From positions 1 through 64,000 of the forward strand of contig CANQBP010000009.1 in NCBI GenBank assembly GCA_947589415.1: 64,000 bases of DNA. Direction: 5' to 3'. The position numbers and the translations under genes were made by a program. Shown here in pieces: positions 46,238-57,065 of the stretch (its first letter is position 1; each line of letters opens with the position of its first letter). Origin of the DNA: an uncultured Clostridia bacterium. Lineage in GTDB: Bacteria; Bacillota; Clostridia; Oscillospirales; Acutalibacteraceae. Below the pieces are notes generated by a model, which saw only the letters and a program-made list of their open reading frames with translations, had not been told where the DNA came from and made no database searches.

Positions 46238-46482
46238 GAATAGAAGATCACCGCCTTTGGAACGGCAACAATAATATTTTATATTTTTTTTTAACAATTG
46301 TCAAGACAATAACGAAAATTTATTAAACAAATTTATAAAACACCGGCATTTCGATAAAATTGTACAAAAAGTTGCTAAATTTCGATTGAAAAATATGAAT
46401 ATCAGTGTTAGAATAGAGTATATGTCAGGGCGCACGTATGCCCGTATTTACGCATAGTAAAAAATATAACGAGGTGATGACA

Positions 46483-48009
46483 ATGATAGTTGTAGAAAGC
46501 GGAGAAATGCAGAATATTGAAAGAGCTTATGTACGAAACGGACTCCCGCTTGCCTCCTTAATGGAACAGGCAGGTGCTGCCGTTGCGGAGCTTGCAACAA
46601 AAATCATAATACAAAATAAACTCAAGAAAGTAACCGTTTTGTGCGGAAAGGGTAATAACGGCGGCGACGGGTTTGTTGCGGCAAGATTTATGTCACTTAT
46701 GAGTGATGTAACGGTCATAGTAGCAAACGAATATCCGTCAACGGATTTAGGTAAGCTGAATTTTCAAATAATTCCCGATAAAGTTAATGTAATAGCATAT
46801 GCCGAAAAGCCGGACGAATGTCTAAACGCTGTAAACGATGCGGATATACTTGTAGATGCAATATACGGAATATCATTCAGAGACATACCCGACCCGATGA
46901 GTGCAGAATTGATACGTGCCTGCAACAAAAACGATAAGGCCGTTAAAATTGCCGTTGATACTCCGAGCGGAATCGTATGCAATACCGGAGAAATTCCCGA
47001 TGAATGTTTCCATGCGGACTATACGGTATCGTTTACAGCACTGAAGCCCCTCCACGTTCTTTATCCGTCAACAGATTACTGCGGTAAGGTTTCGGTTGCT
47101 AAAATAGGTATTCCCCAACCGCTTGTCGACACCTGTACTTACGTTATGAAAACAACAGATGAGTTTGTCGAAAGCCACCCTCTCAAGGAAAAGAAAAAAT
47201 CCGCCCATAAAGGAACAAACGGTACACTCCTTTCGGTCTGCGGCAGCTTAGGAATGTCCGGGGCGGTTGTACTTTCCGGAACGGCTGCTCTGCGCTGCGG
47301 TGTCGGTATTCTTAAATCGGCAGTACCCGAAAGTATCTACCCCATTGTTGCGTCGAAACTTACCGAGGCTGTATTTATCCCGCTTGAACAAACCGAAAAC
47401 GGACTTATAAGCATTAACTCCTTCGATAAACTGCAATATGAGATACTCGGAAAAACCAGTGCCGTACTTATAGGCTGCGGACTTGGAACGGGAAATGATA
47501 TGGCCGAGCTTGTTTCGGCAATGCTAAGCACCTCGACCAAACCCGTTGTGCTTGATGCAGACGGGATAAAGGCAATTTCAATAAATAAGGATATATTAAG
47601 AATGACCGGCGCTCCCGTCATAATTACACCGCACCCCGGTGAAATGGCTGAATTGACCGGTACAGATGTTGCGGATATACAAAAGAACAGATACAACATA
47701 GCAAGAGATTTCGCCTGCGAATACGGAGTTACCGTTATACTTAAAGGAGCAAACACTCTAATAGCTTTTCCCGACGGTAACGTTTATGTCAATCTTACGG
47801 GCAACAACGGTATGGCAAAGGGCGGAAGCGGTGATATTTTGGCAGGCATGGTTGCCTCTTTCCTTGCACAAGGCGCAGGCTTTGACGAAGCGGCTATATA
47901 CGGTGTTTATTACCACGGACTTCTCGGAGATAAGTGTACCGAAAAATATTCGCCCCGCACAATGCTTCCGAGCGATATGCTTGACGAAATGAAATATGTA
48001 ATAAAATAA
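46483..48009 (+). CDS. nnr: Bifunctional NAD(P)H-hydrate epimerase / ADP-dependent dehydratase
   Basis: CGKGNNGGDGFVAARF epimerase; VITPHPGEMAEL, NGMAKGGSGDILAGM dehydratase. Confidence 0.95.
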   Translation: MIVVESGEMQNIERAYVRNGLPLASLMEQAGAAVAELATKIIIQNKLKKVTVLCGKGNNGGDGFVAARFMSLMSDVTVIVANEYPSTDLGKLNFQIIPDKVNVIAYAEKPDECLNAVNDADILVDAIYGISFRDIPDPMSAELIRACNKNDKAVKIAVDTPSGIVCNTGEIPDECFHADYTVSFTALKPLHVLYPSTDYCGKVSVAKIGIPQPLVDTCTYVMKTTDEFVESHPLKEKKKSAHKGTNGTLLSVCGSLGMSGAVVLSGTAALRCGVGILKSAVPESIYPIVASKLTEAVFIPLEQTENGLISINSFDKLQYEILGKTSAVLIGCGLGTGNDMAELVSAMLSTSTKPVVLDADGIKAISINKDILRMTGAPVIITPHPGEMAELTGTDVADIQKNRYNIARDFACEYGVTVILKGANTLIAFPDGNVYVNLTGNNGMAKGGSGDILAGMVASFLAQGAGFDEAAIYGVYYHGLLGDKCTEKYSPRTMLPSDMLDEMKYVIK

Positions 48010-48207
48010 CAAAAAGACACGTCACTAATACCGTTACGGTAAGATACTGTCTGCGTTTTCCACGGTCTGCGGCTTGGGAAACGCAGATTTTATTATTTCA
48101 TGCCGCATTTCCTTTGTTGTCATAAATTCATGCTCCCACGAATATTATAATAACGGCAAATAAAAAGGCGGCGCAGCAGCCGTACTGTTTGAAAGGCGGT
48201 CAGGGGC

Positions 48208-48678
48208 TTGAAAAAAACGGTTTCATTATTATTCGCTGTCATGCTTATGATTTCGGCAGGTGCCTGCTCAAAAGCAGATAACACGCCAATGTTGAACCTT
48301 GACACTAAAAGCAACTGCACGATCAATTATTCCGGGAACGATTATAACTGCACATTAAACTTTTTGGGCGACGGCATTGAGTCTGTTACGCTTAATTCTC
48401 CCGAAACCCTGTCGGGTATGTGTTTCCGTTGTTCAAACGGCAAATATACCGTTTCCCTCGGTTCACTTATATGCCGAAGCGACACACTCCTTATTCCCGA
48501 CAATTCGTTTCCCGCTGCCGTTTCACTCATCATGGAGGAACTCAGAGAAAACAGAGAAAATATTAAGTTATCCGAGGACGGAAACGGCTATTCATATTCA
48601 TCATCATCAAAAATACCTTATACACTCAAAACGGACAAAAAGGGCACAATAACAAAAATCATGCTCGGCAGCAAATAA
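48208..48678 (+). CDS. Small lipoprotein of unknown function (TTG start)
   Basis: Lipobox MISAGACS. Confidence 0.65.
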   Translation: MKKTVSLLFAVMLMISAGACSKADNTPMLNLDTKSNCTINYSGNDYNCTLNFLGDGIESVTLNSPETLSGMCFRCSNGKYTVSLGSLICRSDTLLIPDNSFPAAVSLIMEELRENRENIKLSEDGNGYSYSSSSKIPYTLKTDKKGTITKIMLGSK

Positions 48679-48680
48679 GG

Positions 48681-48721
48681 CAAACGGTCTGTCGCACCTC
48701 TAAGGTGCAGCAGACCGTTTG
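48681..48721. terminator. Bidirectional terminator
   Basis: caaacggtctg...cagaccgtttg. Confidence 0.75.
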
Positions 48722-48758
48722 TCATAATTTCGGTATAATTCTTGTTGTGTGCGAGTTG

Positions 48759-48983
48759 TTACTCACCGTATGCCGTTCTATCCTTACCGACGGACGTTTC
48801 ATCACGAAACAAGAGAGAAATACACCAAATTGCCGCAAGAGCCACAAGGGTATAAATAATTCTGCTTATAATACCGGTCTGTCCGCCGCATATCCATGCA
48901 ACCAAATCAAACTGGAATATACCGACTGCACCCCAGTTAAGTCCGCCTATGATAAGCAGTATCAAAGAAATTTTATCAAGCAT
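48759..48983 (-). CDS. DUF378-like small membrane protein
   Basis: ILLIIGGLNWGAVGIFQFDLV...IIYTLVALAAIWCI. Confidence 0.85.
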   Translation of the reverse strand: MLDKISLILLIIGGLNWGAVGIFQFDLVAWICGGQTGIISRIIYTLVALAAIWCISLLFRDETSVGKDRTAYGE

Positions 48984-49259
48984 ATAAAAATACCTCCAAA
49001 ATAATTCTGTCCCTTATAGCATTGTCATATTTTTTAATTTTATTCATTAAAAAGAAATTTTATAATACCCGATAATTTTTTTAAAAAAACAAACCGACCG
49101 TATATCTGTCAATCCTTTTTCCCGACCGACGTCAGCAAAAAATTTATGTTTTGCAATAAAACCTGACAGGTACGGCGGAAATTTTTACCTGCCGCAGTAA
49201 ATCACGTCCGAAAAAACAATTACGGGACAAGGATAACCTCGTCCCGCACAAAAAATCAA

Positions 49260-49332
49260 TGACCCATCGGGGATTCGAACCCCGGACACCTTGATTAAAA
49301 GTCAAGTGCTCTGCCAACTGAGCTAATGAGTC
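49260..49332 (-). tRNA. tRNA-Lys (TTT)
   Basis: TTGACTTTTAATCAA anticodon arm. Confidence 0.95.
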
Positions 49333-49383
49333 ATATATATTTACCCGCACAAAAAACTCCGTGCAGAATAAAAAGCAACAAAC

Positions 49384-49454
49384 TGGGGTGGCTGGAATCG
49401 AACCAGCGATGACGGAGTCAAAGTCCGTTGCCTTAACCATTGGGCGACACCCCA
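49384..49454 (-). tRNA. tRNA-Gln (TTG)
   Basis: CGGACTTTGACTCCG anticodon arm. Confidence 0.95.
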
Positions 49455-49511
49455 TTGAATTACCGCAAAAAAAAGCAGCCAAATCAAGTGCTGACTTGCA
49501 GATAAAAGATG

Positions 49512-49587
49512 GGGTGGGTAATCGGATTCGAACCGACGATCTCCAGTGCCACAAACTGGCGCTTTAACCGGCTAAGCTATACCCACC
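49512..49587 (-). tRNA. tRNA-His (GTG)
   Basis: CCAGTTTGTGGCACTGG anticodon arm. Confidence 0.95.
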
Positions 49588-49594
49588 ATAGCAC

Positions 49595-49668
49595 CGCGCT
49601 GAAAGGGATTCGAACCCCTGACCTACTGCTTAGAAGGCAGTTGCTCTATCCGGCTGAGCTATCAGCGC
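49595..49668 (-). tRNA. tRNA-Arg (TCT)
   Basis: CTGCCTTCTAAGCAG anticodon arm. Confidence 0.95.
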
Positions 49669-49676
49669 ATATGTGG

Positions 49677-49747
49677 AGCGGGTGATGGGAATCGAACCCA
49701 CGCAACCAGCTTGGAAGGCTAGTGTTCTACCATTGAACTACACCCGC
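49677..49747 (-). tRNA. tRNA-Gly (TCC)
   Basis: CTAGCCTTCCAAGCTGG anticodon arm. Confidence 0.95.
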
Positions 49748-50051
49748 GTCTTAGCGACGATAATTATATTACCACATCATTTTAAAAATGTCAATACTTT
49801 CTCTATAATTTTTTTAAATAAATAAAAAAATGTATATTTTATCCAAAAAAATATTGTATAATTATAAAAACAGCAGCAATATATACATACGACAATGCAT
49901 TATCTATCGAAAGTAATGAAAAAAAATATTCCGAAAAATTCAAAATATTAAAAGGCGTCATGCCGCCGCAGATGTTTATGTACCACAAAACGGCACGGCG
50001 CCTTATGAATGTAACTGCCGAACAGACCGCAAATTACAGAATAAAAACAAA

Positions 50052-50357
50052 TCAAAGGTACACGGCACAATGCTTCATGGCAGCTATCCCCTTTCGTATA
50101 TGCTTATAGACGGTCGCCGGTTTTATATTAAGTTCATTCGCTATGTCCGATGCTTTCATACCCTTATAGAATTTCATATTGATACATTCACGCTGTCTGT
50201 CCGTCAGCTCATTCTCTATGGCGAGTTTCAGCAAACGCTTCATTCTGTCACGCTGTTTATCGTTCACTCCGTCCTCTCGGCTGTTTAGGAAAGCAAAAAG
50301 CGACATCTCTTTTTCTTCATTCTCGCCAATATACCTTATTACTGTTTTCATCAACAT
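50052..50357 (-). CDS. Small sigma-70 region 4-like HTH protein
   Basis: ELTDRQRECINMKFYKGMKASDIANELNIKPATVYKHIRKGIAAM. Confidence 0.75.
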   Translation of the reverse strand: MLMKTVIRYIGENEEKEMSLFAFLNSREDGVNDKQRDRMKRLLKLAIENELTDRQRECINMKFYKGMKASDIANELNIKPATVYKHIRKGIAAMKHCAVYL

Positions 50358-50554
50358 TCCCCCTTTCTGCTTGCAAGGAGTTTAGCCGTATCCATACAAT
50401 CGTAATACATACCTGTCATAATATTTATCCTGTCATTAAGTTCCGCAAGTTTGTCGGGTGATACGGTTTTCAGCTCATTTTTAAGCAGGGAAATCCTCTC
50501 CCTAAGATTTTCTGCACTTTTAAAATATTCGTCCGCCCATTCCTTATATGTCAT
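50351..50554 (-). CDS. Small helical protein of unknown function, translationally coupled to the HTH gene
   Basis: MTYKEWADEYFKSAENLRERISLLKNELKTVSPDKLAELNDRINIMTGMYYDCMDTAKLL; overlaps the downstream gene; RBS present. Confidence 0.65.
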   Translation of the reverse strand: MTYKEWADEYFKSAENLRERISLLKNELKTVSPDKLAELNDRINIMTGMYYDCMDTAKLLASRKGEC

Positions 50555-50841
50555 ATTAGCTCCTTTCAACACGATACGTGTAGTAAAACATTTTTTAAAA
50601 GAGATATCCGAAATGCACATTTTTGTAAATATGTGTATTTCAAATTCTCTTTATAACTAATTATAACGCATTTCCGATAAAAATCAATATATTTTTTTAA
50701 TTTTTTCTCTATTGTCGCATAAAACGTATATTAGGGGATATAAATAAAAATAACACTTGAAATACACGTATCGTGGTGTTATAATATTAGAAACACAATT
50801 CAGCCGCAGCCGTACACGGCGGCAGGTATCTGGGGGACAAT

Positions 50842-51237
50842 ATGAAAAACAGCGTCGGAAACATGATCAGACAGCTTAGAAAAAATGCGGATTGGACACA
50901 AGCCGACCTTGCGGAAAAGCTGGGGATATCGGCGTCCGCCGTAGGAATGTATGAGCAGGGCAGAAGGCAGCCCGACAGCGGCATGATACTGAAAATATGT
51001 ACTGTTTTCGGAATATCCGCCGACTATCTCTTAGGCAAGAATACAGTCGGGCAAAAGCGTGACGAGGTATGTGAGCTTTCAGATGTATTTGACGAATTTA
51101 CACAAGTGCTTACGTCACAACAGGGTCTGATGTTCGACGGTGTACTGCTTAACGAAGAGGACAAGAAAAAAATCGTTGATGCAATAAAAGCAGTTGCGGC
51201 ACTCGCCAAACAGCAGAGAAAAAAATCATTCGGATAA
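50842..51237 (+). CDS. XRE-family HTH repressor
   Basis: MIRQLRKNADWTQADLAEKLGISASAVGMYEQGRRQPDSGMILKICTVFGISADYLLG. Confidence 0.93.
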   Translation: MKNSVGNMIRQLRKNADWTQADLAEKLGISASAVGMYEQGRRQPDSGMILKICTVFGISADYLLGKNTVGQKRDEVCELSDVFDEFTQVLTSQQGLMFDGVLLNEEDKKKIVDAIKAVAALAKQQRKKSFG

Positions 51238-51249
51238 ACGGAGATTTGT

Positions 51250-51687
51250 ATGAACAAAATAGAGCATAATGTCAGACAGCTTATAAACAGATACAAAAGT
51301 GCGGATCCGTTTTTCATATGTGAAAAAATGGAAATACTCATAGTGGATAAGGATCTGCCTTCAAGCATAAACGGATTTACGGTAACGATTGATAAGCTGC
51401 CGTTTATAGTACTTAATACATCGCTCGACTATTATAACCGCAGGTTTACGGCGGCGCATGAGCTGGGACATATAATACTTCACGGCACGACAAACACGAT
51501 TAAGCTGAGCATAAACACGAGCTTTTGTGTTTCAAAATTTGAAAAAGAGGCGGACAGTTTTGCCGCCCGTCTTTTGCTTGCGCTGGAGCTTGACGAAACC
51601 GAGGGAATGGAGAGCATTACATCAGATGATATTTCAAAACTGACACATATACCGAAGTCCGTGATTGAAGACGCTTTTTTCGGGTAA
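51250..51687 (+). CDS. ImmA/IrrE-family metallopeptidase
   Basis: FTAAHELGHIILHG zinc-protease motif, directly downstream of the XRE gene. Confidence 0.92.
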   Translation: MNKIEHNVRQLINRYKSADPFFICEKMEILIVDKDLPSSINGFTVTIDKLPFIVLNTSLDYYNRRFTAAHELGHIILHGTTNTIKLSINTSFCVSKFEKEADSFAARLLLALELDETEGMESITSDDISKLTHIPKSVIEDAFFG

Positions 51688-51722
51688 ACTAAATACATAA
51701 GCAATTCTTTGGGGGGTTCAGC

Positions 51723-52199
51723 ATGAAATTTTTTATAAAACGTGGTGCAGAGTGCTTTGACGGTTTCACCATATACAATTACAATGCCGAGCCTTTATAT
51801 ATAGCAAGGGCAGAAGCCAACCCTTCAATGAAAATTACCATGACCGACAGTTCGGACAAGACGGTTTCCACGATCAAACTGAATAATTTTATGTTTAATT
51901 ACTTTACCATAAGATGTTCAAAACGTTTTTACGCCCTTGTCCCGTGCTTTGACAAAAGATTTTCGTTTGCCATATACGGAAGTACGTTTCGTTTTATCGG
52001 TAATCTTGCCGACGGCAGGTTTTCAATGCTCAATTCAAACGGTGAGGTTATAATGACACAAAAAAAATGTTGGACACAGCACGGAGAGGGCTATGAGGTC
52101 AATATCAAAGAAGGTCAATACCATATTTTTATGCTGTCCGTTGCGCTCTGCGCCGATATGTATATCTCTTTGACAGAAAGTCACCCGATACCCACTTAA
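51723..52199 (+). CDS. Hypothetical protein (beta-rich, possibly LURP-one/tubby-like)
   Basis: ORF with RBS (GGGGGGTTCAGC) downstream of ImmA; fold call is a guess. Confidence 0.55.
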   Translation: MKFFIKRGAECFDGFTIYNYNAEPLYIARAEANPSMKITMTDSSDKTVSTIKLNNFMFNYFTIRCSKRFYALVPCFDKRFSFAIYGSTFRFIGNLADGRFSMLNSNGEVIMTQKKCWTQHGEGYEVNIKEGQYHIFMLSVALCADMYISLTESHPIPT

Positions 52200-52270
52200 T
52201 TTAAACAGTAAAAAAACGGCACACGGTTTCTCTTACGGAATACCGCTGCGCCGTTTTCTTTTTTTATATA

Positions 52271-53575
52271 TCAATAATCATACCGTGACGTGATACCAAA
52301 ATACTCCTCAAGTGTCAGACCGCTGTTATAAAGCTCCTCGGCAAGTTCTCTGCCCACATACCGTATATGCCACGGTTCATAAGCATACCCCGTTATTTCC
52401 TCCTTACCTCTCGGATATCTTATTATAAAGCCGTACCGCCAACAATTTTCATCAAGCCATTGTGCTTCGGGCGTATCTTCAAAGCTGAATGACGTACTGT
52501 TTATATCCATTGAAAGTCCCGTCTGATGTTCCGAATGACCCGGACGGGCGGAAACTCTGTCAGCCTGCGATATTCCCCTTTCCGAGCAAAAGTAATTGTA
52601 CGTGCTGTATTGTGTCCAATAGCTTCTGAAACCGGAAACGATATACAGATAAATTCCGTCTGCCGATGCCTGATCCGCCATTTCCGTAAACGCTCCGAGG
52701 GCATCTTCATCAAGACCCGAACCGTAATATTCCGGTACGGAATAGGTCTTGTTTACTATCAGAGTACCGTCAATGTATGTTACCCCGTCAATTACTTCAA
52801 CCTGCTTTGTCGATACGGTTTCAATATCACCCCAAAGCGAATATATTTTTTCTGTTCCGTTCTCATCATACACATAGTTTCTTATTCTAACATAATATGT
52901 GCTGTTCCACGGAAGCTTCGTTTTTGTATAAGAGGTGTTATCCCCTCCCTCAATGACAAGTGTTTCCTGTTCGGTCATGTCGCTGTTCGGGCTAATCTCT
53001 ATTTCATACCCGTCAACATTTTCCGATGCTGTCCAATTCAATTCAAAATCAGACACTCTTGTATTAACCGAAGAAAACGACACCCTCTGCGGAATAACGT
53101 TATAGGATTTCTCTATACTTCCCTCATATTTATCGGTCATAGTGACCGTAAAATAATATTTACCCGCTCCCCTGTCGGTTTTGCCGTCAAATTCTATTTC
53201 ATAATCCGTTCCGCACTTTAAAGCAGTCCCGCCATGCATTACTTTTATCGAAGGCTCTGTAAATTCACCGCTATATTCAACATCATCAACAATAATGCTG
53301 CACTCCGATATATTGATTTTTTCTTCGGTCTTATCCGACTGCTCCTCTTCACGGCTGATATCGTGGGAATTTTCCGACGGTTTTTTCAACGGTTTTTCCA
53401 ATAACTCCCCCGATGATTTTTCCGTACCTATGCCGGCATTGCCGTACGTTTTATCGGGTACATACGAACTGATAATATGTGCATCAGCCTTTGAACCCGA
53501 ATTGACATAATACGAAAGTCCTGCGGCGACCGAACCGGCTATAACAACAGCAATAAGACAAAACTTCCGTTTCAT
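52271..53575 (-). CDS. D-alanyl-D-alanine carboxypeptidase (VanY/LdcB type) with Fn3-like domain
   Basis: SGFRSYWTQYSTY, RPGHSEHQTGLSMDI, YEPWHIRYVG. Confidence 0.93.
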   Translation of the reverse strand: MKRKFCLIAVVIAGSVAAGLSYYVNSGSKADAHIISSYVPDKTYGNAGIGTEKSSGELLEKPLKKPSENSHDISREEEQSDKTEEKINISECSIIVDDVEYSGEFTEPSIKVMHGGTALKCGTDYEIEFDGKTDRGAGKYYFTVTMTDKYEGSIEKSYNVIPQRVSFSSVNTRVSDFELNWTASENVDGYEIEISPNSDMTEQETLVIEGGDNTSYTKTKLPWNSTYYVRIRNYVYDENGTEKIYSLWGDIETVSTKQVEVIDGVTYIDGTLIVNKTYSVPEYYGSGLDEDALGAFTEMADQASADGIYLYIVSGFRSYWTQYSTYNYFCSERGISQADRVSARPGHSEHQTGLSMDINSTSFSFEDTPEAQWLDENCWRYGFIIRYPRGKEEITGYAYEPWHIRYVGRELAEELYNSGLTLEEYFGITSRYDY

Positions 53576-54048
53576 TTACAACCACCACTCAAATCGCATA
53601 TTTCTAATGATATTTTATTATATTCAACAATAAAAATCAATAATTCTGCAGAATATTACTTATTTTTCCGCTGTCATTACCCTGCCTGCCGCACCTTTCC
53701 GACATAAACGGCAGAAATTTGCCGTATTTTATACGCCCTCCTGCCATACCTCGGACTTTTACCGCACCAACAACCCCAAGTGCGTACATAAATATATACA
53801 GCTTTCTGCCCGTCAAAAGCACAGGAAAACGATAAAAAAATCAAAGCGGCAATCTTTTCGGCGGAAAATTTTATAATTATTCTAAGCGTTTTTCTCCTGT
53901 TGATATTATGGGATATTATAAGAGTCCTAATCGCAGCACGTTTCCGATTTTTTCTCATGCAGTATTACGAATATGAAGATGACGGTATATTACAGAAATA
54001 ACCGACCGCAGCAAGACAAATTCACTTGACACGGTCGGTATTTTTTTA

Positions 54049-55500
54049 TTATTTATTTTTGTTTACCCAGTTATGCGGGTTAAGTGCAAGCAAAAACGGG
54101 AATATCTCAAGTCTGCCCAAAATCATGGAAAGTGCAAGCACGACCGTTGAAAAATCGGAATATCCCGAATAATTTCCGGACGGCCCGACAGCTCCGAGTC
54201 CGGGACCTACATTATTAACACAAGAAACGGCTGCCGTGAGATTTGTTTCCAATCCGAACGGGTCAAAGGATATCAGCAAAAATACAGCCAATATTAGCGC
54301 AATATATACAAAGAAATATATATTCACCCTTCGTATAGTACCGTTATCCACGGCCTTTCCGTCTATCTTTACCGATGTTACCGACCGCGGGTGAAGCTGC
54401 TGCTTGATATCGTTCCACGCAGACTTGAAAAGAATTATAATTCTTGATATTTTCAGTCCGCCCGCAGTAGATCCCGCACAACCTCCGAGGAACATCAGCA
54501 AAAACAGAATTGACCTTGAAAGCGACGGCCAAAGATTGAAGTCCGCTGTCGAATAACCTGTTGTGGACATGATAGACGTGACTTGGAAAAAGGAATTTCT
54601 TACCGAATCCCCCACATTACCGTATATTGAGAAGATATCCACAGATATCACAACTGTCGAAACAGCAATTATTCCGAAAAACACCCACAATTCAAGATTT
54701 TTCAGAACTGCTCCGAATTTTTTCAGAAGCAGCAGATAATACAAATTGAAATTTATTCCGAAAATAACCATAAATACGGCGATCACCCATTGTAAATACG
54801 GGCTGTATGCACCGATTGAAGTTGATTTTATTCCGTATCCTCCCGTACCTGCCGTACCCAAAGCATGAACGATACTGTCAAAAAGCGGCATACCTCCGGC
54901 GAGAAGGAATATTATCTCAACGATAGTCAGCGCAAAATAAATAACATACAATATTTTTGCCGTATCCTTTATTTTCGGAACCAGCTTTCCAACGACAGGA
55001 CCTGCCATTTCCGCACGCATTATATGAATAGAACGTCCCGAATCCGTCGGTATTATCGCCATAACAAGGACAAGTATGCCCATTCCGCCTATCCAATGCG
55101 TAAAGCTCCTCCAAAAGAGCATACTTTTGCTCATAGCCTCAACATTTTCAAGTATTGATGCACCCGTAGTTGTAAAGCCGCTTGCCGTTTCAAAAAATGC
55201 ATCGGCAAAATTCGGTATTTCACCGCTGAAGAAAAACGGCAGCGCACCTATCAACGACAAAAGCAACCATGCAAGGCTTACGATAGTAAAGCCTTCCTTT
55301 GCAAACATGACCTTATCCTTTGCTTTGAATACAAATATCAGCAGAACACCCAAAAAACCGGAAACAGCCGCCGATAACGCAAATGAGCAGGTACAGAAAA
55401 ACTCCTTGTAACACAAAGACACTAACAGCGGAAGCAGTATAAGTACCGCCTCCAAACACATAATTTGTCCCACCCTGTATAAAACCATGCGCCGATTCAT
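54049..55500 (-). CDS. trkH: Potassium uptake protein TrkH
   Basis: ETASGFTTTGASIL, GTAGTGGYG, GGCAGSTAGGLK filter/helix motifs. Confidence 0.95.
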   Translation of the reverse strand: MNRRMVLYRVGQIMCLEAVLILLPLLVSLCYKEFFCTCSFALSAAVSGFLGVLLIFVFKAKDKVMFAKEGFTIVSLAWLLLSLIGALPFFFSGEIPNFADAFFETASGFTTTGASILENVEAMSKSMLFWRSFTHWIGGMGILVLVMAIIPTDSGRSIHIMRAEMAGPVVGKLVPKIKDTAKILYVIYFALTIVEIIFLLAGGMPLFDSIVHALGTAGTGGYGIKSTSIGAYSPYLQWVIAVFMVIFGINFNLYYLLLLKKFGAVLKNLELWVFFGIIAVSTVVISVDIFSIYGNVGDSVRNSFFQVTSIMSTTGYSTADFNLWPSLSRSILFLLMFLGGCAGSTAGGLKISRIIILFKSAWNDIKQQLHPRSVTSVKIDGKAVDNGTIRRVNIYFFVYIALILAVFLLISFDPFGLETNLTAAVSCVNNVGPGLGAVGPSGNYSGYSDFSTVVLALSMILGRLEIFPFLLALNPHNWVNKNK

Positions 55501-55517
55501 TTTCTATTCTCCTAACT

Positions 55518-56879
55518 TCACTGTAAAATATCCGATAAATCATTAAGTCTGCTTCCCGCCGCAACTACTATGACCCTGTCCTTAGCCTCGATCTTGTCAA
55601 ATCCTGACGGGATTATAGCCTTACGTCCCCTTATTATTCCGCCTATAATTATATTTTTTCTGATATGCAGATCCTTTATCGGAACATCTATTCCCCTAAA
55701 ATCATCGCTTACCTTAAATTCAAGTACTTCCGCCTTGTCGTCCATTACCTTATACAATGCTTCAACATTACTGCCCTTAGAATTTTCAAGCGCTCTTGCA
55801 TATCTTACCACAACATCGGCGGCAATTTTCCTCGGAGAAATTATGCAGTCCAGCCCCAGCTTTTCCGCCATTCCTATAAGCTCACGGCGGTTTATCTTTG
55901 CAACAACCTTAGGCACTTTGCTTACCGAGGCAAATATTGATATCAGTATATTCTCCTCGTCCATTCCCGTGAGTGAAACAAATGCATCTGTGGTCGAAAG
56001 TCCCTCTTCCAAAAGGAGTTCCTGCTGCGCCCCGTCGCCGTTTATAACAACCGTTTTGGCTGCCACGGTTTTTGAAAGTGCATTTGCTTTTTCGTCGTCC
56101 TTTTCAATCAGCTTGACGCTGCTGCCGGCATACGAAAGCATATGCGAAAGATAATAGGCTATTCGGCTTCCGCCGAGCAGCATAACACTTTTTGCCTGCT
56201 TTGTTTCTACTCCGAGTGAACGCATAAGTTTCTGCATTTCAGCAAGCGAAGCCGTAAGACCTATTTTATCCCCGCTTTGCAATACAAAATTACCGTCGGG
56301 AATATACACGTTTTCTCCCCTTTGTACAAGACACACAAGAAAATTCTGGTTAAATTTTTTTCTGATATCCATTAAGCGTGAATTTATCATCGGTGAACCG
56401 TCACGCAGTATTATTTCCACTATCTCAAAATTACGCTGCGAAAACGTTTCTATCTTTACCGCATACGGCAAACGAAGTATATTGAATATTTCCTCGGCGG
56501 CAAGATGCTCCGGATTTATCGACATTGACAAATCGAGCTGCTGACGAAGAAATCCGATATTATTCATTTTATACTCGGGTTTCCTTATTCTTGCTATCGT
56601 ATGCTGCGAGCCCATTTTTTTTGCGATAAAACAGCAAAGCATATTCAGCTCGTCAAGCGTTGTAACGGCAAGCAGCAGGTCTGTATTTTCTACGCCCGCA
56701 TCTGCAAGGGTATCACAATCCGTTCCGCTTCCGCATACCCCCATTATGTCATATATGTTTGTAAGATTATCAATGACCTTGGGATCGGTATCCACGGCAA
56801 CAACATTATGTCCCTCATCAACAAGACTTGCTATTATGGTAGTACCGATCTTCCCGCAGCCCACAACAATTACTTTCAT
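55518..56879 (-). CDS. trkA: Trk system potassium transporter regulatory protein TrkA
   Basis: MKVIVVGCGKIGTTI, duplicated RCK_N/RCK_C architecture. Confidence 0.95.
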   Translation of the reverse strand: MKVIVVGCGKIGTTIIASLVDEGHNVVAVDTDPKVIDNLTNIYDIMGVCGSGTDCDTLADAGVENTDLLLAVTTLDELNMLCCFIAKKMGSQHTIARIRKPEYKMNNIGFLRQQLDLSMSINPEHLAAEEIFNILRLPYAVKIETFSQRNFEIVEIILRDGSPMINSRLMDIRKKFNQNFLVCLVQRGENVYIPDGNFVLQSGDKIGLTASLAEMQKLMRSLGVETKQAKSVMLLGGSRIAYYLSHMLSYAGSSVKLIEKDDEKANALSKTVAAKTVVINGDGAQQELLLEEGLSTTDAFVSLTGMDEENILISIFASVSKVPKVVAKINRRELIGMAEKLGLDCIISPRKIAADVVVRYARALENSKGSNVEALYKVMDDKAEVLEFKVSDDFRGIDVPIKDLHIRKNIIIGGIIRGRKAIIPSGFDKIEAKDRVIVVAAGSRLNDLSDILQ

Positions 56880-57065
56880 ATTACAGCCTCCGTGATGATC
56901 ACTTGAATAATTTTTATAAAAAATAATGCCATACATATAATATACCAAAATTACCCGAAGTTCAACAAAAAAAAATATTTATGATGACTTATTACTAAAA
57001 ATTGTGTATAATAATATATAATTTGTCCTTTTAATATATTTTTGACACAAAAACGGAGGTAAAAT

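Noticed and set aside
53792-54001. Plus-strand open frame ending AENFIIILSVFLLLILWDIIRVLIAARFRFFLMQYYEYEDDGILQK
   Set aside because: Looks membrane-protein-like but has no usable start codon or RBS; may be a decayed gene or need a frameshift in the A-tract, so it is not reported as a CDS.
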